DNA of 64,000 nt from Branchinecta lynchi (GCA_023053575.1 JAKZAP010000018.1:7564001-7628000), one strand, 5' to 3'. Positions 1-12,364 are shown, counted from the stretch's first letter. Made by a program: numbers and translations. Notes: generated by a model from the sequence alone, not told the origin.

Positions 1-234
1 GGGATAGTAATAGATTTCGTTTACAGCGAGCGGGCTGAAGACTGGAGTGTTCTTCTAGAAACATTAGCAGAAATACTGACAGTTTTGTTTTCTTCTGAGC
101 ACCATCACATGTATGCAGTATACATCTTGAATGTTAAGGAACGTTGCCCACGTTATCGTTGTATTTGCAACCCTCCCGTTCTTGTTTCCGTGAACCCCCA
201 CTGTAACGCACACGGCGCAGTTGTCACGGCTTAG
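1..234 (+). other. Open frame entering from the window edge, unrecognised
   Basis: Frame 1 is open from the first base to TAG at 232-234 (77 codons), with a mid-segment VNVKERCPRYRC-like cysteine/basic patch. It has no start within the window. It could be the upstream part of the LINE that follows or chance. I recognise no domain. Confidence 0.2.
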
Positions 235-284
235 AGTTAGAGCAAGCAGATTTATATGCGAATAGCCTATGAGATGCTGGAATT

Positions 285-968
285 TCTAGTCTCTTCCGGT
301 TCAGTTCTAGTCTCTTGTCAGAGGTTGGACTGTCTCTCAATGTGGAAAAATGTGAATTCTTGGTTTTTAACGATCGTTCTTCTTCTCAGTCGTCCCTTGT
401 GTGTAAACATTTTACTATCCCCCTTGCTACTTCTTTCAGGTGGCTGGGCATCACTGTCACTAACTCTCTACCGTCTCTACGACAACAAACTGTCCTTGAT
501 GTAAAGAAAAAAAATGCGATTTGGTTACTCGAAAATTGTCGCTAACCGTGGGCGGTATAATAGACGAGCTCTTGGTTGGCTGTAGTCAACTTTTTGCGAC
601 CATTCTATATTCTACGTTTCTGGACTGTATCCTCTTCTTAAAAAGAAATACCTTCTTTCTCTCCGAAAAAGTTATTTTCGCTACTGTAAATTCCTTCTTT
701 ACCTCCCCCCTTGGCATCGGAATAGAGTAATTATTCGTAAGTACGGTGTTCCAGATATTTCGGAGAAATTACTAATGCTACACAGGAAGCTGTCGGGTTC
801 AGCATACTCTCGGTTTTCACCACACCACCCCCTTACCCCCCTGTTTATGTGCTAGTGTTTTTGTATGTATAGTTATTTTAGTATCTGTTTCCTTTCTTTT
901 TCTTTATTGTACTCCAATTGTATTTCCTCTGGAATTTGTGGGTAAGAAATAAATTATTATTATTATTA
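285..968 (+). mobile_element. Decayed LINE (non-LTR retrotransposon) 3' end, reverse transcriptase C-terminal part
   Basis: The frame at 315-545 reads VGLSLNVEKCEFLVF and then FRWLGITVTNSL, the post-catalytic thumb pattern of LINE reverse transcriptases (NVEKTK...VF, ...LGI). A frameshift in the A-run near 510 moves the signal to another frame: RFGYSKIVANRGRYNRR, an in-frame stop, then FRYCKFLLYLPPWHRNR. The 3' end has an AATAAA signal and a (TTA)n tail at 948-968, which fixes orientation and end. The element is broken by a frameshift, a stop and loss of the 5' part. Confidence 0.8.
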
Positions 969-984
969 ATTGAACTCTGAATTC

Positions 985-1550
985 AGCACAAAAAACTGAC
1001 CTATGGGAGTGGGAAAAACTTAGTTTTGCGGAGACTTGTTCATAATAGGCTATTGAGCCTGTACGCTATCTAGCCTATATGACCTATGCTATCTTACGAC
1101 AGAAACTAATGTCATAACTGGATTCTCCGTCAAAAACTGACCTAAATGTACCGTCAAACCAATATATTTAGTATAAAATTTCCACTGTAGCTCATTGACG
1201 AAACTTGGATTTCCGGGTTACATAAATTCCAGAAATCCTTAGATTTTTTTTCTTAAGTTTATTCACTCGTCGAATAACGGTTGTGAAGGACCTTCTATTT
1301 TAGGACAAATTTATTTGACAGATTTGACGGATTTGGTCATTATAGGCTATTCAGACTGCATGTTATATAGAATATATAATCTATATGCATCCCAGGAGAG
1401 AAACTAATGTCATAACTGGATTCCACGTCGAAAACTAACCATAAACTCACCTTCAAACAAACATATTTCGCTCAAAATGTACTCTGTCACTCATTGATGA
1501 AAACGTGGTTGCTCTGCTTTAAGAAAATCCAGAAATTCTTAAAAATAAAT
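985..1550 (+). repeat. Two-unit degenerate direct repeat, period ~298 bp
   Basis: AAACTAATGTCATAACTGGA occurs at 1103 and again at 1401, and the blocks around AGGCTATT (near 1046 and 1341), CTCATTGA and AATCCAGAAAT align in the same order. The units are roughly 70-75% alike by eye. No reading frame. Confidence 0.7.
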
Positions 1551-1853
1551 ATTTTTAAAGTTTTATTAGCTCAAACGATTGGCAAGGAGCTTATCTTTCT
1601 AATGAAATAATACAAGTGTGTAGTTTGCTGGAAGTTTTTCCGAGAAAAATGACAATTTAGTTAAAAAAGTTAAAGAATTCTAAGGCATTTCTAGGAAAAA
1701 AGGTAAGTTTAAAAAAATAAATTAAAAAATTGGTCATTTAAAAATCGGTTTTATTTGCAAAAGAAAAGTGAACGGTCATTTAAAAATCGGACTCTGCATA
1801 AATGTTTGAAGAACGGGTGCTTTTACCTGGCTATTACCATCGACAGAGTGGGC

Positions 1854-1876
1854 GGGGGGGGGGGGGGGGGGGGGGG
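1854..1876 (+). repeat. G homopolymer (23 bases)
   Basis: An uninterrupted run of 23 G, the longest of about nineteen pure G/C tracts in the window. Confidence 0.95.
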
Positions 1877-2044
1877 AGGGGAGAGGGTAGCCTTTTTACT
1901 ATGTTTCATCTCGGATGAAAAATAATGTCACTATTTATCGCTGCCAAACCACCGTAGCTTACATATCCGTTTTACGCATTATTTGAACATATATTCTTTC
2001 TAGATATTCCTTCTCGGAATCCAGAAAATTTTTCAACTCATGTG

Positions 2045-2240
2045 TCTGAAAATCACTTACTGACTGATCGTTTTTGTCAACTGTTTAAAACGACTGTTTT
2101 TACAAAAAAATCGACGAATTTTAGAAAACCTGACGTTTTTTTGCGAAAAATATACTATTTTTTCGAAAAATCTTGGCGCTTCGCCTGTTTTTTTTATCGA
2201 CTAGCCGACAAACATTGTGGGGCGCCTCACCCCCATCCTC
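2045..2240 (+). mobile_element. Remnant related to the hAT-like MITE at 46.3 kb
   Basis: The T-rich run of CGACTGTTTT / GAAAAAT units, then a GGCGCTTCG stretch, then CGACTAGCCGACAAAC, follows the same order as the interior of 46295-46627. The terminal inverted repeats are not recognisable here. Confidence 0.5.
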
Positions 2241-3570
2241 CAATCAACTAATTTGTAATATTTGCTTATTAAGGACACTTTATATTAGTCAGGGTGATCG
2301 ATACTACGGTTTACACCTTGCCAAATTTGCTGACATTTTCAGCGTTACTGACGTAACAGTGGGCTGTCACGTCAGTAACGCAAATTTTATTGCGTTTGTA
2401 ACGTGTTTTATTGGCTTCAGGTATGAAATATTTTTGGTTTTAGTTTACTGCAGTAACCACTAAAATTGCTATTTACTCACGTTCTTACACTTTCTTAACT
2501 TGATTGGACTCAGTTGTAGACAAACGACATGCCACTTTTTGTTACAAACGTAACATTAAATGGCTTACCGTGCAGCACTGATAAAATCCAATCCGTCAAG
2601 GTAGCGACTTCGAATGAACTTAATTTCGTTCAGGACTAGCGGGTCTTTAAGTATGGTAAATTAAGAGAATTAGGGGTTATGTCCAGGTAGGTTCTCATAG
2701 CCTAAAAAATGATCATAAAATGTGGCAATCCGTGAAACTGATCAGCTTAAGATTGGGACAGCTGAAAAAAATTAGAAAGAATGCTCCAATTTTGATAATT
2801 GGAACAGATTCTTAAAGCCTAGGGTACGGTCTATAAGAAAAACCTAAAAATGTTCCACTGGCCTTTATTTGAAAATTTATCCCTCGGTAGACCATCTCAT
2901 GGAGATGCCCATAAGTGAACAATTGCGCGGGGCTTTAACGCCCCAGCTAGACCAGAGGTAGAAAGGTCTGATTGTGGCTAGTTGCCACGGACTGGACGAC
3001 CAAATATCTTCGAAAAGTCAGACTATCTTTCCATTATTTAATGACCAGTCAGTACCATCTTTCATCTTTGCCGCATCTTTTTTGCTCTCCGAATTTGGAC
3101 GTCCATCATTTTTTAAGCGCCCAAGCGCGACGATTTAACTACCTCAACAAACAAAGTCCATTCTCGCCCGAATATCTTCGGCAAGTGAGACTGTGTTTCC
3201 ATTTCAAAGGCGACACAACTCTTCTTCCATAATATTTCACCTGTATTCAATAGTAGAGCCAGACACTTTAAAGCAATATTTTAAGAGACACTTGAGAGTC
3301 CTGTTGAATTAAATTTGCTTGAGATTCCTCAGAGGCAGTGTCTGAAAGAAACACGTATACTTCGTCTGCCAGCAGTTAATCATACAATGTCAGGGCTATT
3401 AATATCAAGAAACCCATATGAAACAGCGGGGCAGCACCGAAGCGACAAGGCTGCCTTTGGCTCACCCTCCGAATATTCTGTTGGGTGTAACCTATCGCTT
3501 TGGGACACAGACAGCTTGAGCTTGGTGGAACGCAGCATATATGCACTTTCCATCTTACAACTCATGGTAG
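2241..3570. other. No gene recognised; minor repeats
   Basis: A palindrome centred near 2362 (GTTACTGACGTAAC paired with ACGTCAGTAACG) and a ~166-bp-spaced direct repeat (AATATCTTCG..AAGT..AGACT near 3004 and 3170) are the only structures seen. Short open frames here show no domain. Confidence 0.6.
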
Positions 3571-3574
3571 GTTG

Positions 3575-3751
3575 ACACACTGCGTAAAATCCGAGCGTAT
3601 TTTACGCACGTTTTGAGCTTGAAAACATTTCTAGCAATACGGACGTATTTGAGAAATCGGTCCGTTTTGTATCCAAATACGTCCGTATTGCTAGAAATCT
3701 TTTTCAAGCTTAAAACGTGCGTAAAATACGCTCGGATTTTACGCAGTGTGT
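3575..3751. mobile_element. Fold-back (palindromic) MITE-like element, 177 bp
   Basis: Nearly the entire element is an inverted repeat. ACACACTGCGTAAAATCCGA begins the left arm and its reverse complement ends the right arm, with a further match through CGTATTTTACGCACGTTTTGAGCTT. The arms are about 75 bp around a small loop near 3663. No coding capacity. Confidence 0.85.
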
Positions 3752-3884
3752 AAATGGGCCATTACGTGGCCTCGATTATATTTGTTTCAGTATTTCGGTT
3801 TCATATTTTCAACTACGTCCTGAAGAGGGCCAAGAAGGGCCGAAAATCCAAATCGAGAACGGTAGAGCGAAGCCAAATCAAACA

Positions 3885-5640
3885 GCGTAGGAACAAGAGC
3901 TAGAAGCTGATATGGCCCTTGCAGGGCTGGGTAGGAGGATGAAAGTAGGAATTTGCTAATTCGTGGGTTTGTTGTGATCATTTGTAAGCTAAACCCTTGA
4001 AATAAGAATGATCATTGGCCCTTGGAAATCACGAGAATGTATCGATTGGTAAGAAGTATTTTGTTTAGCAATTGGCTGTGATGATGCGCACTTTATGTGC
4101 GCTAGAAATTCATTTGTAATCAAGACCCTTGAAGCAGAAATGATGATAATTTCATCGAGATCATGAAAATGTATATTTTGCTTAATAGTATTGTTTGTCC
4201 TTTAAGGAACTCACTTGTACGCAAATCACTTAAGGCAAAAAGTATCACGAGCCTTTGCGGATCATGACTATATCGTTTGGTAAAAGTATTTTTTTAACTT
4301 TTCGGTAAAAATGCACACTTTAAGGATGCTACATATTATTTTGAAGCGAAATCCGTGTGGCTCAAAAACCATGGGCCCTCGGAGATCAAGAAATATGTCT
4401 TTGGTTAAAAGTTTTGTTTTTACTTTGCGGTTAAGATGCGCGCTTTAAGGTAGCTAAAGATTAATTTATAAGCAAACCCTTAAGGCAAACTTAGCATGGG
4501 CTCATAGGGATCTAAGAATGCATCTTTTACTTAAAGGTACTTTTTGAACTTTGCGATTAAGATCGCAATATCAAGATCGATAAGATCGCTTTAAGGGACG
4601 GTTGGATCTGGGAAATGACAATTTCTAAGCCAACTTTGTCAGGTCTAGCCAAGTTTCATTGTCCTAGCACATCTGGGAGTACCTTAAGTTGCGATCACCG
4701 GAATTCCAGCCCCCCCCCCCCCCGCTCCAACTCCCCAGAGTGCCCGAATCTGGTCTGGTCCTGTCTGAGTACTTAGGACGTGTGCTTGTTCTTCCCAGCA
4801 AGTTTCAGCCCGTTCGCTCCACTCTTAAGCGTCTCACACGATTTCCGGTTCTCCCCTTCGACCACTCCCACATCCATCGGACCCGGTCCTGACTTAAGTG
4901 GGACATCTGAGGCACTATGTCTTTCCAAATATCAAGTTTCATTAAAATCCAATCGCCCGTTCGAAAGTTATATACTTCAAGATTCAGGATTCCCCTTCCT
5001 CCACTCCCCCTACTATGGTCAGATCGGGAAACTGACTATTTCAGGGTTAATCTGGTCGGGTCCCTGATATGCCTGCCAAGTTTCATTGTCCTAGCCCACC
5101 TGGAAGTAACATAACTCCGGATCACCAGAATTCCAGAACACCCCTCCAACTCCTCACCACATCCGCGAATCCGTCCAGTTCTGTCATAATGATGAACCTA
5201 GGGCTTGTGCTTGTTCTTCCCACCAAGTTTCATCCCGATCGCGCCAATCTAAGCGTGACGCAAGATTTCCCGTTCCCCCTCCGACTCCACCCCCCCCCCC
5301 CCCCACACCCATCGGATTCGGTCCAGACTTGAAATGGGACATCTGGGACATAAGGTCTTTCCACATAACAAGTTTCATTAAGATCAAATCACCCGATCGA
5401 AAGTTATGCATGTTACTAGATGCCGGATTCCGCCACCTCCCCCTCCCCCCACAATAGACGGATTGGCGAAGTAACTATTTCCAAGTTAATTTCCTGGGTC
5501 CCGAATATGCCAGGTTTCATCGTCCTAGCACATCTGGAAGTACCCTAACTCGAAAACAGCGGACTGACCGACAGGCAGACCGACGGAAAAGTGATCGGTA
5601 TATGGCACTGGCCGGAAGGCGAGTGCCATAAAAAGGTACT
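3885..5640 (+). mobile_element. Family A long repeat, near-complete copy A1
   Basis: The left end is ACAAGAGCTAGAAGCTGATA and the right end a hairpin, GGCACTGGCC..GGCGAGTGCCATAAAAA. Between them, part I (3940-4570) is a degenerate array of ~120-bp units with GCGCACTTTAAGG and AAACCCTTGA motifs. Part II (4640-5560) has ~280-bp units with CCAAGTTTCAT and CCCGATCGC..CCACTC. A GACCGACAGGCAGACCGACGG microsatellite precedes the hairpin. Two C tracts (4710-4723 and 5290-5304) lie inside. No protein is encoded. Confidence 0.8.
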
Positions 5641-5653
5641 CCGGACTCCTATC

Positions 5654-5824
5654 CGAGGGGTTACTCACTCCCCAAACCCGTGTACACCGGGTGCCGGTGC
5701 CGGGAGGTACCGTCCAATTTAGTAGTCGGTGTTTAAAAATCACAAAGTTCAATAAAAGTGCATTGCTGCCGGAAGGTGCCGGGAATGAGTGTACACCGGG
5801 TGCCGGAGAGCGAGTAACCCCTCG
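5654..5824. mobile_element. Family C MITE copy C1 (hAT-like)
   Basis: Terminal inverted repeats CGAGGGGTTACTCACTC and GAGCGAGTAACCCCTCG enclose an interior with repeated CACCGGGTGCCGG. Flanks CTCCTATC and CTTCTATC are a 7/8 match, consistent with an aged 8-bp target duplication. Confidence 0.8.
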
Positions 5825-6265
5825 CTTCTATCTCGAATTCCCAAGTTTGGTTGAATGAACTTATTACATGATTTAACCTTAATGTTTTTCACACTAACAA
5901 ATTAAAGATAAAACAGATGAAATAAACCGTAAATCAGATAACTTTGAACAAACAATATAAATAAAAACAGAATACCTAAAATAAAATTAAACTAAATAAC
6001 ACATACAGAAAATCTATTTAGGCTACCAAAAATCATAGGAAAGACTACACATTTCTGAGGTAAATGGTGTTGCTGACACTAAGCCCATCCTCAAGACATG
6101 AGTCTCTGGGTCTCATTTCTCGAGAGATCTGGGGAAAAAAGACTAGGGGGTCTTCTGGTGCGAAAACGATCAGGTTTTGCGGCCGGATTTTCTGTACTTC
6201 GTCCTAAATTGAAAATCTCAACTATACTGGAATCGGTGCTGGTGATCTCGACCTTATCGTCTGTC
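5825..6265. other. No feature recognised
   Basis: AT-rich to about 6060, then a short open stretch on both strands with no domain or repeat match. Confidence 0.5.
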
Positions 6266-6582
6266 TTAAAGTGCGAACGCACGATGAGGATTCCCCGGCC
6301 GGATTTCCTTACTTTCATCATCAAGTTGAAAAAATTTCAACTTTTCCATAAGGAACTGATGATGGTGTTGCAAATCTGGGCAGGATTTCCCGCCCGGGAG
6401 CTCCCGATCCTCATCGTGTGTTCGCACTATTAAGTATTATCACTTGGACAGATGGGGTCGGGAACCGGAATTCCTGCCAGGATTTTTCGCATTATCATCA
6501 TTTCCGTACGGAAAAGTTGAAAATCTGTCAACCTTATCATCAGCCCGGCCGAACATCCTGATCATGTGTTCGCACCTTTAAA
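6266..6582. mobile_element. Inverted-repeat element with internal inverted duplication
   Basis: The left end TTAAAGTGCGAACGCACGAT mirrors the right end ATGTGTTCGCACCTTTAA. A second right-type end (CATCGTGTGTTCGCAC) sits internally near 6412-6427, so the element looks compound or partly duplicated. The interior has (ATCATC)-rich pieces. No coding frame. Confidence 0.65.
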
Positions 6583-7085
6583 GCGTCCCCAAAATCTGCA
6601 AAGCCGTGTCACAGAGTGAACTCAATTTCTCGTGTTCCACTTATATGATCCGAGCATAGGAACTTGCAGCTTGCAACACAAACAGTCGCAACAAGTTACT
6701 GACTTTCATTCACGCCAAATAAGCACCATATGCCAATGCCCCCCGCCAAGCGGCGTGAAACAACAAATACGCTGATGTGAGATATTTTTTCGGCCATGAA
6801 TAATAGACTGCTTCGATTGTGAGAAGTCGATCGCGGATTCGACCGTCACAGGGCCTTTGTGGCGGTTTGCTCATGTCACGACGATTAATCGATGGTTGTT
6901 TGTGAACAAAACTGGGCATCTTCGCTCTATCGATGTTCGGCATCTACGAACACCCATGTGAGGGCGTGATGTGCACCTGAATCCGAGGCGCGTTTTGTCA
7001 AAACGTCGGTCCCGTTTTAAGCACCCAGTTTTATTTTGTGAAGGTATATCCCTGTTGAAGGGATATTAACGGTATGTATAATATC
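6583..7085. other. No feature recognised
   Basis: Unique-looking DNA. The minus-strand frame at 6943-6710 has no domain that I recognise. Confidence 0.4.
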
Positions 7086-7099
7086 GTTTCTTTTTCAGT

Positions 7100-7443
7100 T
7101 AACCTACTTAATATTCGTCTGGTCCTTATTTCTGCCCTTTGTGCGGGATGATTGATGAAGATGTAGAGCATTTTATTTGTGATTGTGAGGGTTTAAGGTA
7201 TCTAAGGGAGGAAATTTTTAGGGTGGGTTTTTTCTCGAGGGAGGAACTTGTTAGAAAATTAAAAAGTAAACATTTTGGGGATTTAAAGAGTTTTGGAAGA
7301 TTCCTTCGGATCGCTCTGTCATATCGGGAAGGTTTTTTGTAGGTTTGTTATTGTTGTTGTTTTGTTGTTACTATTTTGTATTTGCCATGGCCCTTGTGGC
7401 TTTTTAGCGCAAATAAATCTATCTATCTATCTATCTATCTATC
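7100..7443 (+). mobile_element. LINE 3' end with C-terminal zinc-knuckle-like motif and (ATCT)n tail
   Basis: The frame reads GPYFCPLCGMIDEDVEHF, then ICDCEGL, giving a C-x2-C..H..C-x-C cluster typical of the extreme C-terminus of several LINE polymerases. It ends at TAG near 7340. The 3' UTR contains GCCATGGCCCTTGTGGCTTT, then AATAAA and an (ATCT)n tail at 7408-7443. A related protein end occurs at 35840-36083, and a related UTR at 37560-37610. Confidence 0.8.
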
Positions 7444-8353
7444 GGGTTCTTGACGTAAAAAAAGAACAAAACAGACTGCTTATACCTTAGTTCGGCTGTC
7501 CTCCGACAAAACCTAGTATCTACACTTGAGTAGCTTCCGAAAAAAAACACGCGAAAACGTTGTTATTTAAAGCTGCTTCTTTTTTCGTATACATTCAGCA
7601 AAGTAATGCAGTTTTGCAAACAGTAAAGTGATTGCGCTGTTGATTTTGTTGGTGGTGGGGCGTAGATACTAGGTTTTGGAGAAAAAGCAAATTTATAGTA
7701 TGTACATGCTAGGTAAAGCCCGAAAATAAAGTTGAGACCATCTGAATGATACTAGGTGAGATCTAAGAAACTAAACCTCGTAGAAAAATTCTGGTTTCAC
7801 CATTGAATTCCTCGTGGTCTGATTAGGTGGGATCCAGTCCTAACTTGATTTCTCGGAGGACAGCAGAGTTCCTCCAGAGCCATTGGGCTGCAGCGTTGAC
7901 ATCCTCCCATTCAGGCATTACGAGGTCCCAGCCATCCTCAGATCTAGGTCTTAAGTTATTCGCTTTAATTTATTTGTTATATATAAAAAAAAAAGGTAAG
8001 CTAAAAGCTTGTCACTGTTGTTTCAGAAACCATCGACACTACACACTGGTCTTGTGCACTGTCGGGTTAGTTGAATTGTTTTTCTTTTAAAATCTTGTGA
8101 TAAAGTTAGGGTGGACAGATCTGTACTGAACTTGACGGACACGACTAACATATGTTTCAAGTGAGTGGGATGGGGTCTGGGAAGAGTCGTTCGACCTTGA
8201 CAGCGCGAAGCTTAGCTGATAAACGTGCTGCCTACCAAAGCAAGTGCCATACGAGCTTACACCTCTTGTCTGGTCCACAGTCATAGTGCGACTCCTGGTT
8301 TCTCGTACGTGACTACTCTTAACACTATGTTCGACTCTGCACACTATTTGATA
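7444..8353. other. No gene recognised; possible family A left-end remnant near 8240-8280
   Basis: CAAGTGCCATACGAGCTT followed by CTCTTGTCT resembles the reverse complement of the family A left terminus. The remainder shows nothing. Confidence 0.35.
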
Positions 8354-8437
8354 CTGGGATTAATCTTACCTCTACTGGAATAAGGTTAATCTGAATCAGA
8401 GATAATACTATCTCAGTTGAGATAAGATTAATCCCAG
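8354..8437. mobile_element. Short fold-back element
   Basis: CTGGGATTAATCTTACCTCT is mirrored by GAGATAAGATTAATCCCAG across a short spacer. A related half is at 63424-63465, also followed by AGTAGTAAAT..CTGCA. Confidence 0.65.
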
Positions 8438-8540
8438 CAGCAAATACTGCAAGATTTTTTTTTATAGAGTACTCGCTCAGTCAGGTTCCTTCTGACTAAC
8501 TTATGTTACGATTTCGTTACTCTTTATGTTACAACGACTC

Positions 8541-8877
8541 ATGCCCGGGCCCCACTATAGTCACACCTGGTAATAACGCCGGCAATAAGACCGTCTTACG
8601 GTCGAAATTAGGAAGAAAAGACGGTGAAAACGTAAGATTGTCGAGATGGAAAAATCCATCTCCGCCATTTTGAAACGTATCTTTCAAGTGTGTGGACCAA
8701 TCACAGACCAGAGTCGCTGATTTTAACCAGTTTTGTTTACGTTGGAGCGATGATGATGGTTATATATCTTGAATTTCTTCGTTCCAGGTGTGACCAGGAT
8801 GAAACGTAACAGTGGGTAATTAACCAAATTAACGAACCAAATTACGTACAGGTGTGACTGAATGTGGCACGGGCATC
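8541..8877. mobile_element. Inverted-repeat element with ~32-bp imperfect termini
   Basis: The left end ATGCCCGGGCCCCACTATAG, then TCACACCTG, mirrors the right end CAGGTGTGAC..AATGTGGCACGGGCAT. The interior is non-coding. No target duplication is clear. Confidence 0.7.
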
Positions 8878-11640
8878 AGTCACAGCGTAAAGTTTCTTCT
8901 CAGTTTTTCATCACTTTCATAGAAGTCAACTTAGGTTTTTTTTTTAATCCCAAGGCCTACACAAACTGGCTTATCTTACTAAGCTGAACATTGTAGATTA
9001 TTGCATTTTCTTTCACAAATCCAACTGTTCTTCTTCTTCTTACGTTGCCTTAAAACTTCCAACTCTACATATAAGTTGTACGTTACGGAGAACTGCGTAA
9101 GTTTTACATCTGCGTAAGGATCACGATGTGAAGGGAGTACGTAAGAGCTTTTTCGAATCCGAAGGGCCTGATATTTTCCGATTCGTCCTTTGTTTGATCC
9201 GTCAGAAACCTTTCGCTACGCATCCACTAGCGCATATCGAAACCCTGACGTAAATCCTGCCCAACCTACCAAATCTCACGACCACCGTTCAGCTGTAGGC
9301 TTCGAACAAAACCTTTATAGGTCGAAATGGCTTAGTCATCTTTGTAAATGATGGTTCCATCACGACCACCCCCTTTCAATCAAAGCCAATATACGTTAGA
9401 CAGCTTAAAAAAACTGATGTTTATCTGATACTGTGGGTTTACTATTCACAAAACTTTATAACACTGGTTCAAAACCAAGAAAAATATCAGAATCGTGGAT
9501 CAGCAGCGCATTAAAATTTCACGGCAAATATTCGGTAGCTCAACGTCGGTTCACACGATAAACACATTCCTCACGGAGAACTAGTAGAATATTATCTGTA
9601 AATTGCAGACAAAAACAAAATTTACTTTGGTTTCTTATTCTCATAAGTTTACCTTTCAGAGGCAACATGGGGTATGTAACCTGCTACCTATGGTTGGCAA
9701 AAGACTGTCGTTACAATCTGCATATCACTTCAGGATGGTAGCTTTTGCTAACTACTGATAGCAGGTTGAAACACACCCATGGTACTTTTGTACTCACAAC
9801 TTTGGGGAAGAATTCATGCCTAAATAACTTTCTAAAACCAAAATTGTCGTAACCACCAAAACGTTCTACAGTTTACTTACTGGTTGACATTGTTTCGGTG
9901 GGTTTAGGCTAACAAGTAGTTTTCGTGTGAGTTTATGTTCTAATGACAGTTTGAAAGTCTGGAGTTGCTTGATGAAATTTTAAGCTTCTCAGTTAAACTT
10001 CTGAGTATTTTCAAAGTATAATGCTGAGACAGCATTTCACAAGATTTTCAGATAGCATGTTCTTCTATAGAAAAAAAAAGCAAATTATCTGAAGTGCTGT
10101 CTCCAAAACGTAACTGAAAGGTTAGCATAAGGTACGTGATTGTCGGACGAATGCATAAAACAACGCAGCATAGTCACTGAAAAATGTTCAGCAACCACAC
10201 TATGAATACCTAGACCTACACCAATGCGAAAAGATGGGATTCAGTTAAAAACAAACTCTCCGTATATACTCTGTCAAAATACAAGAGATTCGTGGCGTAT
10301 CAAAACTCAAAAAGTTCATCCTGGAAGATTCAGTTAGCACGAGACACTGGTTTCTAATATAGCTGCTTAGCACAGAACGGAGAAGAGTTTTTTCGAACAT
10401 TCAAGACCGTTACACTCCTCCGTACAACCTTCTTACGATCCATGCAGTCAAGAGTTGCTCGGTTATGCTCAAATTCTTGTCAGCTTTTAAGCGGCACCCT
10501 GACGAACGTTTGGTTTTTACTTGGCCACTTTAAGCTTGAGCCCCACCCCCCCCAAAAAAAAACACACACACAACGGACTATTATCGTTCCTTATCCAACC
10601 CAAACGTGTGCGTCTGCAAAGAGATGTCGCCAAGTGTGTTCCCCTTATGGGTTCCACCTCTTGCCACATTTGAGCTTCTATTTTTAACACTTGAAATTTA
10701 GTTGTATATTTTCTCGGCTTGTTATTTTACATGTTTTTGAGATTATCTGATTGACAATTATTTAATGCCTGACATAGTTAATGACCCCACTATCTGTGTT
10801 GGCAGCACATGAAAAAACATAAACAGCATCACCGTCATCACAAAAAAGCGAAATTGAACCTTTAACTTTTAACACATTCGTCGACAGGGCGCATATTCAA
10901 AAGGCAGACAAAGAAATAAGAAAACAAAACAAAAATAACAATGACCTATTTTTCGAGAGAGGAGGTGGATCGTTCGAGGTCAGAGAAAAGAAAAAAACAA
11001 ACTCGGCAGCAGTTTCACCTTTAGTACCGGATTTTCATGTTCTCACTTAACCAGTCGTCCTTTGAGTGTGTGAACTGCTCATTACACCATTAATGTCAAT
11101 AGCTGAAGAACTGGTAATCATGCGTAGCACAACACAATGTTCTGACGATGCTGGAATCATGTATAGACCACTAACTCCTTTCGATTCAGTTTATCAAGAT
11201 AGGTATCACAACCGATTCTGTTGACAGTAACACATATGTAAGGGCTGGGAATCATACGTCATTGTGTCACACGAAACGCATCGTTTATCTCGTATTATAT
11301 CACATTAATTCCTGTCCCACCTCTTGTCACGTTAGCTCGCCGCGCATACCGTGAAGGATGTCCTCGGATACTGAAATAGGCAAAAGCGTAAAACGTCTGA
11401 AACATCATGAAAAATGTCTAACCAGAAAACAAGTGAACGAAAAACTAAAACCAATCATTACGACTCAGTTACCGCTAAGTGAGAATTGTCGCGTCAGTTA
11501 TGAAACTTCTAATCACCAAGTGGACATGCAAGGAAAAGACTGATGAACTTAATGAATTTCCCATTATGTGCTTTGGCCTGTGGTAAAAATAAGTGAATTC
11601 TCCCAGCTGGTGGCCTTTCGACCCCGAGCTCTACCTATCA
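8878..11640. other. Long stretch without recognised gene or repeat
   Basis: No domain, splice-consistent exon or transposon end was recognised on either strand. It has ordinary composition with one A-run near 10551-10561. It may hold unique regulatory DNA or a gene too divergent to see. Confidence 0.4.
11358..11543 (+). CDS. Small hypothetical ORF, 61 residues, unrecognised
   Basis: This short frame starts MSSDTEIGKSVKRLKHHEKC and is rich in Lys, His and Gln with no hydrophobic segment. Its composition is more protein-like than that of most chance frames around it. An AT-rich ATTATATCAC stretch lies about 60 bp upstream. No motif places it in a family and no splice partner was found. It may be a chance frame or an exon. 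Confidence 0.2.
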   Translation: MSSDTEIGKSVKRLKHHEKCLTRKQVNEKLKPIITTQLPLSENCRVSYETSNHQVDMQGKD

Positions 11641-11654
11641 AGTGACACCTGGAG

Positions 11655-12035
11655 GCCATTCAAGGTGTGATCAAACCCCATCTCAATGTGTCCTTAAAGC
11701 TACCATCGTCTTTCCAACATATGGCCTCGCATATGGCATAGTTACTGTCCCAACGATCCAAAACTAATAAATTATCACCACTGACCCTCTCCTACACCTC
11801 TGGAGGTAGTGGTAGCTTTGAATTTGTGCCTGACGAAAGACGCCGAGTTATGCTGTGAAAGTTTGTTCTTAAATCAGTAATCGTCATCTGTTCCAACCCG
11901 ATATCAATGTTCTAAAACCTACCATCGCCTTTCCAACATACGACAATTACGACATAGTTGCCACAGAAACCGTCCCAACCATCTATAGGCTAACTATAAA
12001 CTCTTACCACTGGTTCTTTTCTACAAGCCCTGGAG
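11655..12035 (+). repeat. Family E repeat, two tandem units
   Basis: The units share CTACCATCG-CTTTCCAACATA (near 11700 and 11919), ACATAGTT-C, GTCCCAAC-ATC and a CTGGAGGTAGTGGTAGCTTT segment at about 11800-11820. Spacing is ~219 bp. Other copies are at 13715-13985 (plus) and 15440-15690 (minus). Confidence 0.75.
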
Positions 12036-12084
12036 GCTTTTCTTCATTGGGGAGGTGGGGGGGGGGGGCGAACCTGGTAAAACT

Positions 12085-12364
12085 GAGCCTCGTTTTTGTT
12101 GCAATAGCGCTGCCGCATCGCTGCTGCAGCACTTCTTTGCTTTTGCATAATATGCGTTTTTTGGATTCACTTTCTTCTTGGTTGAAGCGGCAGCGCTGCT
12201 GCATCTTGCAGGGAAGCACGGACTTGGTCGGGGAGCAAGTCCGTGATTCTCCAGAAGCGCTGCCGTCTTCCTCGGAAGCGCTGCAGTGCAAAAACGGATG
12301 TAGAAAGAATGAGTCCGGAATCCACCGAGAAGCGGACCTGCAGCATGCTACAAAAACGAGGCTC
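12085..12364. mobile_element. GC-rich inverted-repeat element
   Basis: The left end GAGCCTCGTTTTTGT mirrors the right end ACAAAAACGAGGCTC. The interior repeats AGCGCTGCCG / CAGCGCTGC in both orientations and has a hairpin, CACGGACTTG..CAAGTCCGTG. The 106-residue frame across it is a by-product of these repeats. Confidence 0.75.

Noticed and set aside
7408..7443. Independent (ATCT)n microsatellite
   Set aside because: It directly follows an AATAAA and a LINE 3' UTR with a sister copy elsewhere, so it is better read as the LINE tail.
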